IMG/VR virus record: IMGVR_UViG_3300043411_000934 | Span: 1 to 20,316 of that record | DNA length: 20,316 nucleotides | Reading direction: 5' to 3' (one strand) | Source of the DNA: a virus | Part shown: one piece after another, positions 19,533 through 20,316 of the stretch | Layout: every line of letters starts with the position of its first letter | How positions within the stretch are numbered: position 1 is the first letter of the stretch | Position numbers and translations under genes: made by a program | Notes under the pieces: model-generated | The model's database searches: none | What the model was told of the DNA's origin: nothing | What the model saw: the letters and a program-made list of their open reading frames with translations, nothing else

Positions 19533-20316
19533 GCTGCGAACAGGTCTTCGGTCTTCGTTACTGCGCCGGCCAGATTGGCAACAGCCTGCTTGAAGTAGCT
19601 GGCCTTCAGTTCCGCGCCGACAAAGCGCCGGCCCATTTCCAGCGCCACATAGCCCTCAGACCCGATGCCCATGAACGGCGACAGAACGATGTCGTCAGGG
19701 TTCGTCCACAGCATCACGCCACGGCGGATCACGTCGAGCTGCAGCGGGCAGATGTGGCGCTCGTCATCATGCTCACGGGCGCTCATGTACTGCAGGGTGT
19801 CTGACTGGTTTATGTCCATCCACACCGGGCTGGCGACCTTCTGCCAGACCTCGACGGGGAACTCCTGCGCCGTGTGCGTGACGTGCTCCTCGGCTTCGCC
19901 TGGGCAGCGCATCGTGATGAGGTAGTCAGGGATGCCCATGCGGGTCATTTCAGACCGCTCGCGGATGCTCTTGTGCAGCAGGCCCAGCGCCTTGGTGCGC
20001 GTCATTGCGGTAACCGGGTCTTTCCAGATCGTCGCCTTGCTGTGGAAGATGAACCCGTGCCGCTGGAAAGCCCGCAGCAGATCGCCGGGGAAATCCTTCA
20101 GCCCGATGTAGCCGTCGCGCTCCTTGCTGGCCGGCATGTCCATGCAGTGAAAGCTGACGTTCCGGCCGGGCTTCATCACGCGGCGCAGTTCGGCAATGAG
20201 GAAGTCGAAGTGCTCGAAGAACTCGGCATCGTCGCGCACGTTGCCCATGTCGCGCGGGCTGTTGCTGTAGGTGTAGAGGCTAGCGAACGGCGGCGAGAAG
20301 ATCGAATAGCCCACGC
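19529..20316 (-). CDS. DNA methyltransferase, SPPF-type (5' end beyond right edge)
   Basis: The frame is open from the right edge to the TGA at 19531-19529, at least 261 residues. A GTG at 20314 is the only start-like codon near the edge, but sequence there (GYSIFSPPFASLYTYSNSPR) is an internal motif, so the true start probably lies outside. SPPF at residues 8-11 counted from that GTG is the catalytic motif IV in the S/T-PP-F/Y form seen in N4-cytosine methylases such as M.PvuII, rather than the DPPY of most adenine enzymes. The C-terminal LSPFMGIGSEGYVALEMGRR then FVGAELKASYFKQA is motif I (SAM binding), so motif order is IV before I, the beta class. Probable role: protecting phage DNA from host restriction or marking origin/packaging sites. 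Confidence 0.85.
   Translation of the reverse strand, partial: VGYSIFSPPFASLYTYSNSPRDMGNVRDDAEFFEHFDFLIAELRRVMKPGRNVSFHCMDMPASKERDGYIGLKDFPGDLLRAFQRHGFIFHSKATIWKDPVTAMTRTKALGLLHKSIRERSEMTRMGIPDYLITMRCPGEAEEHVTHTAQEFPVEVWQKVASPVWMDINQSDTLQYMSAREHDDERHICPLQLDVIRRGVMLWTNPDDIVLSPFMGIGSEGYVALEMGRRFVGAELKASYFKQAVANLAGAVTKTEDLFAA

Overview
The window is a dense segment of a tailed double-stranded DNA bacteriophage or prophage with siphovirus-type morphology. It carries a tape-measure gene and a tail-tube gene but no sheath gene. Base composition is strongly GC-rich, and protein flavour (P22-gp5-like coat, Mu-F-like head protein, SPPF-type methylase, small phage proteins of betaproteobacterial type) suggests a betaproteobacterial, Burkholderiales-like host. 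That host call is inference from recognition. No integrase, lysogeny repressor, tRNA, CRISPR array or insertion sequence is visible, so the sequence alone does not separate prophage from free phage.

Layout. (1) Bases 1-754, minus strand: the N-terminal 251 residues of a portal protein that runs off the left edge. (2) Bases 755-862: a divergent intergenic region with a near-central perfect dyad (795-817) and a weak promoter-like match. (3) Bases 863-12009, plus strand: the structural operon. It holds a scaffold-like protein, a P22-like coat, a 57-residue small protein, tail tube, two tail-assembly chaperone frames (probably joined by a -1 frameshift), tape measure, two small tail proteins, a LamG-domain tail protein, a large tail-tip protein, a gp10-like neck protein, a possible adaptor, a possible tail terminator, an HEAVH metallopeptidase-like protein and a small signal-anchor protein. 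(4) Bases 12010-20316, minus strand: a continuous chain of 18 genes entering from the right edge. In transcription order these are a partial DNA methyltransferase, a Cys-rich microprotein, a small HTH protein, an HNH nuclease, an O-like replication protein with internal repeats, a partner protein, several mini HTH proteins, other small proteins, small and large terminase, a 69-residue protein, and the Mu-F-like head protein.

How it works together. The minus-strand block reads as an early/replication-to-packaging transcript. Thirteen of its 17 gene junctions are 4-bp ATGA or GTGA stop-start overlaps, so the genes are probably translationally coupled. The plus-strand block supplies capsid, tail and neck proteins. 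The two blocks meet tail to tail with no spacer: the two stop codons form the palindrome TGATCA at 12007-12012. A hairpin followed by four T on the minus strand lies inside the end of the plus-strand gene and could end the packaging transcript. Head genes are split: terminases and F-like protein lie right, portal lies left, and scaffold/coat lie between them on the opposite strand.

The points most worth following up are a lambda-O-like candidate origin inside the replication gene, a run of tiny HTH proteins in one coupled operon, the divergent dyad, the chaperone frameshift, and the metallopeptidase-like gene in the neck operon. No intergenic stretch exceeds about 110 bases.
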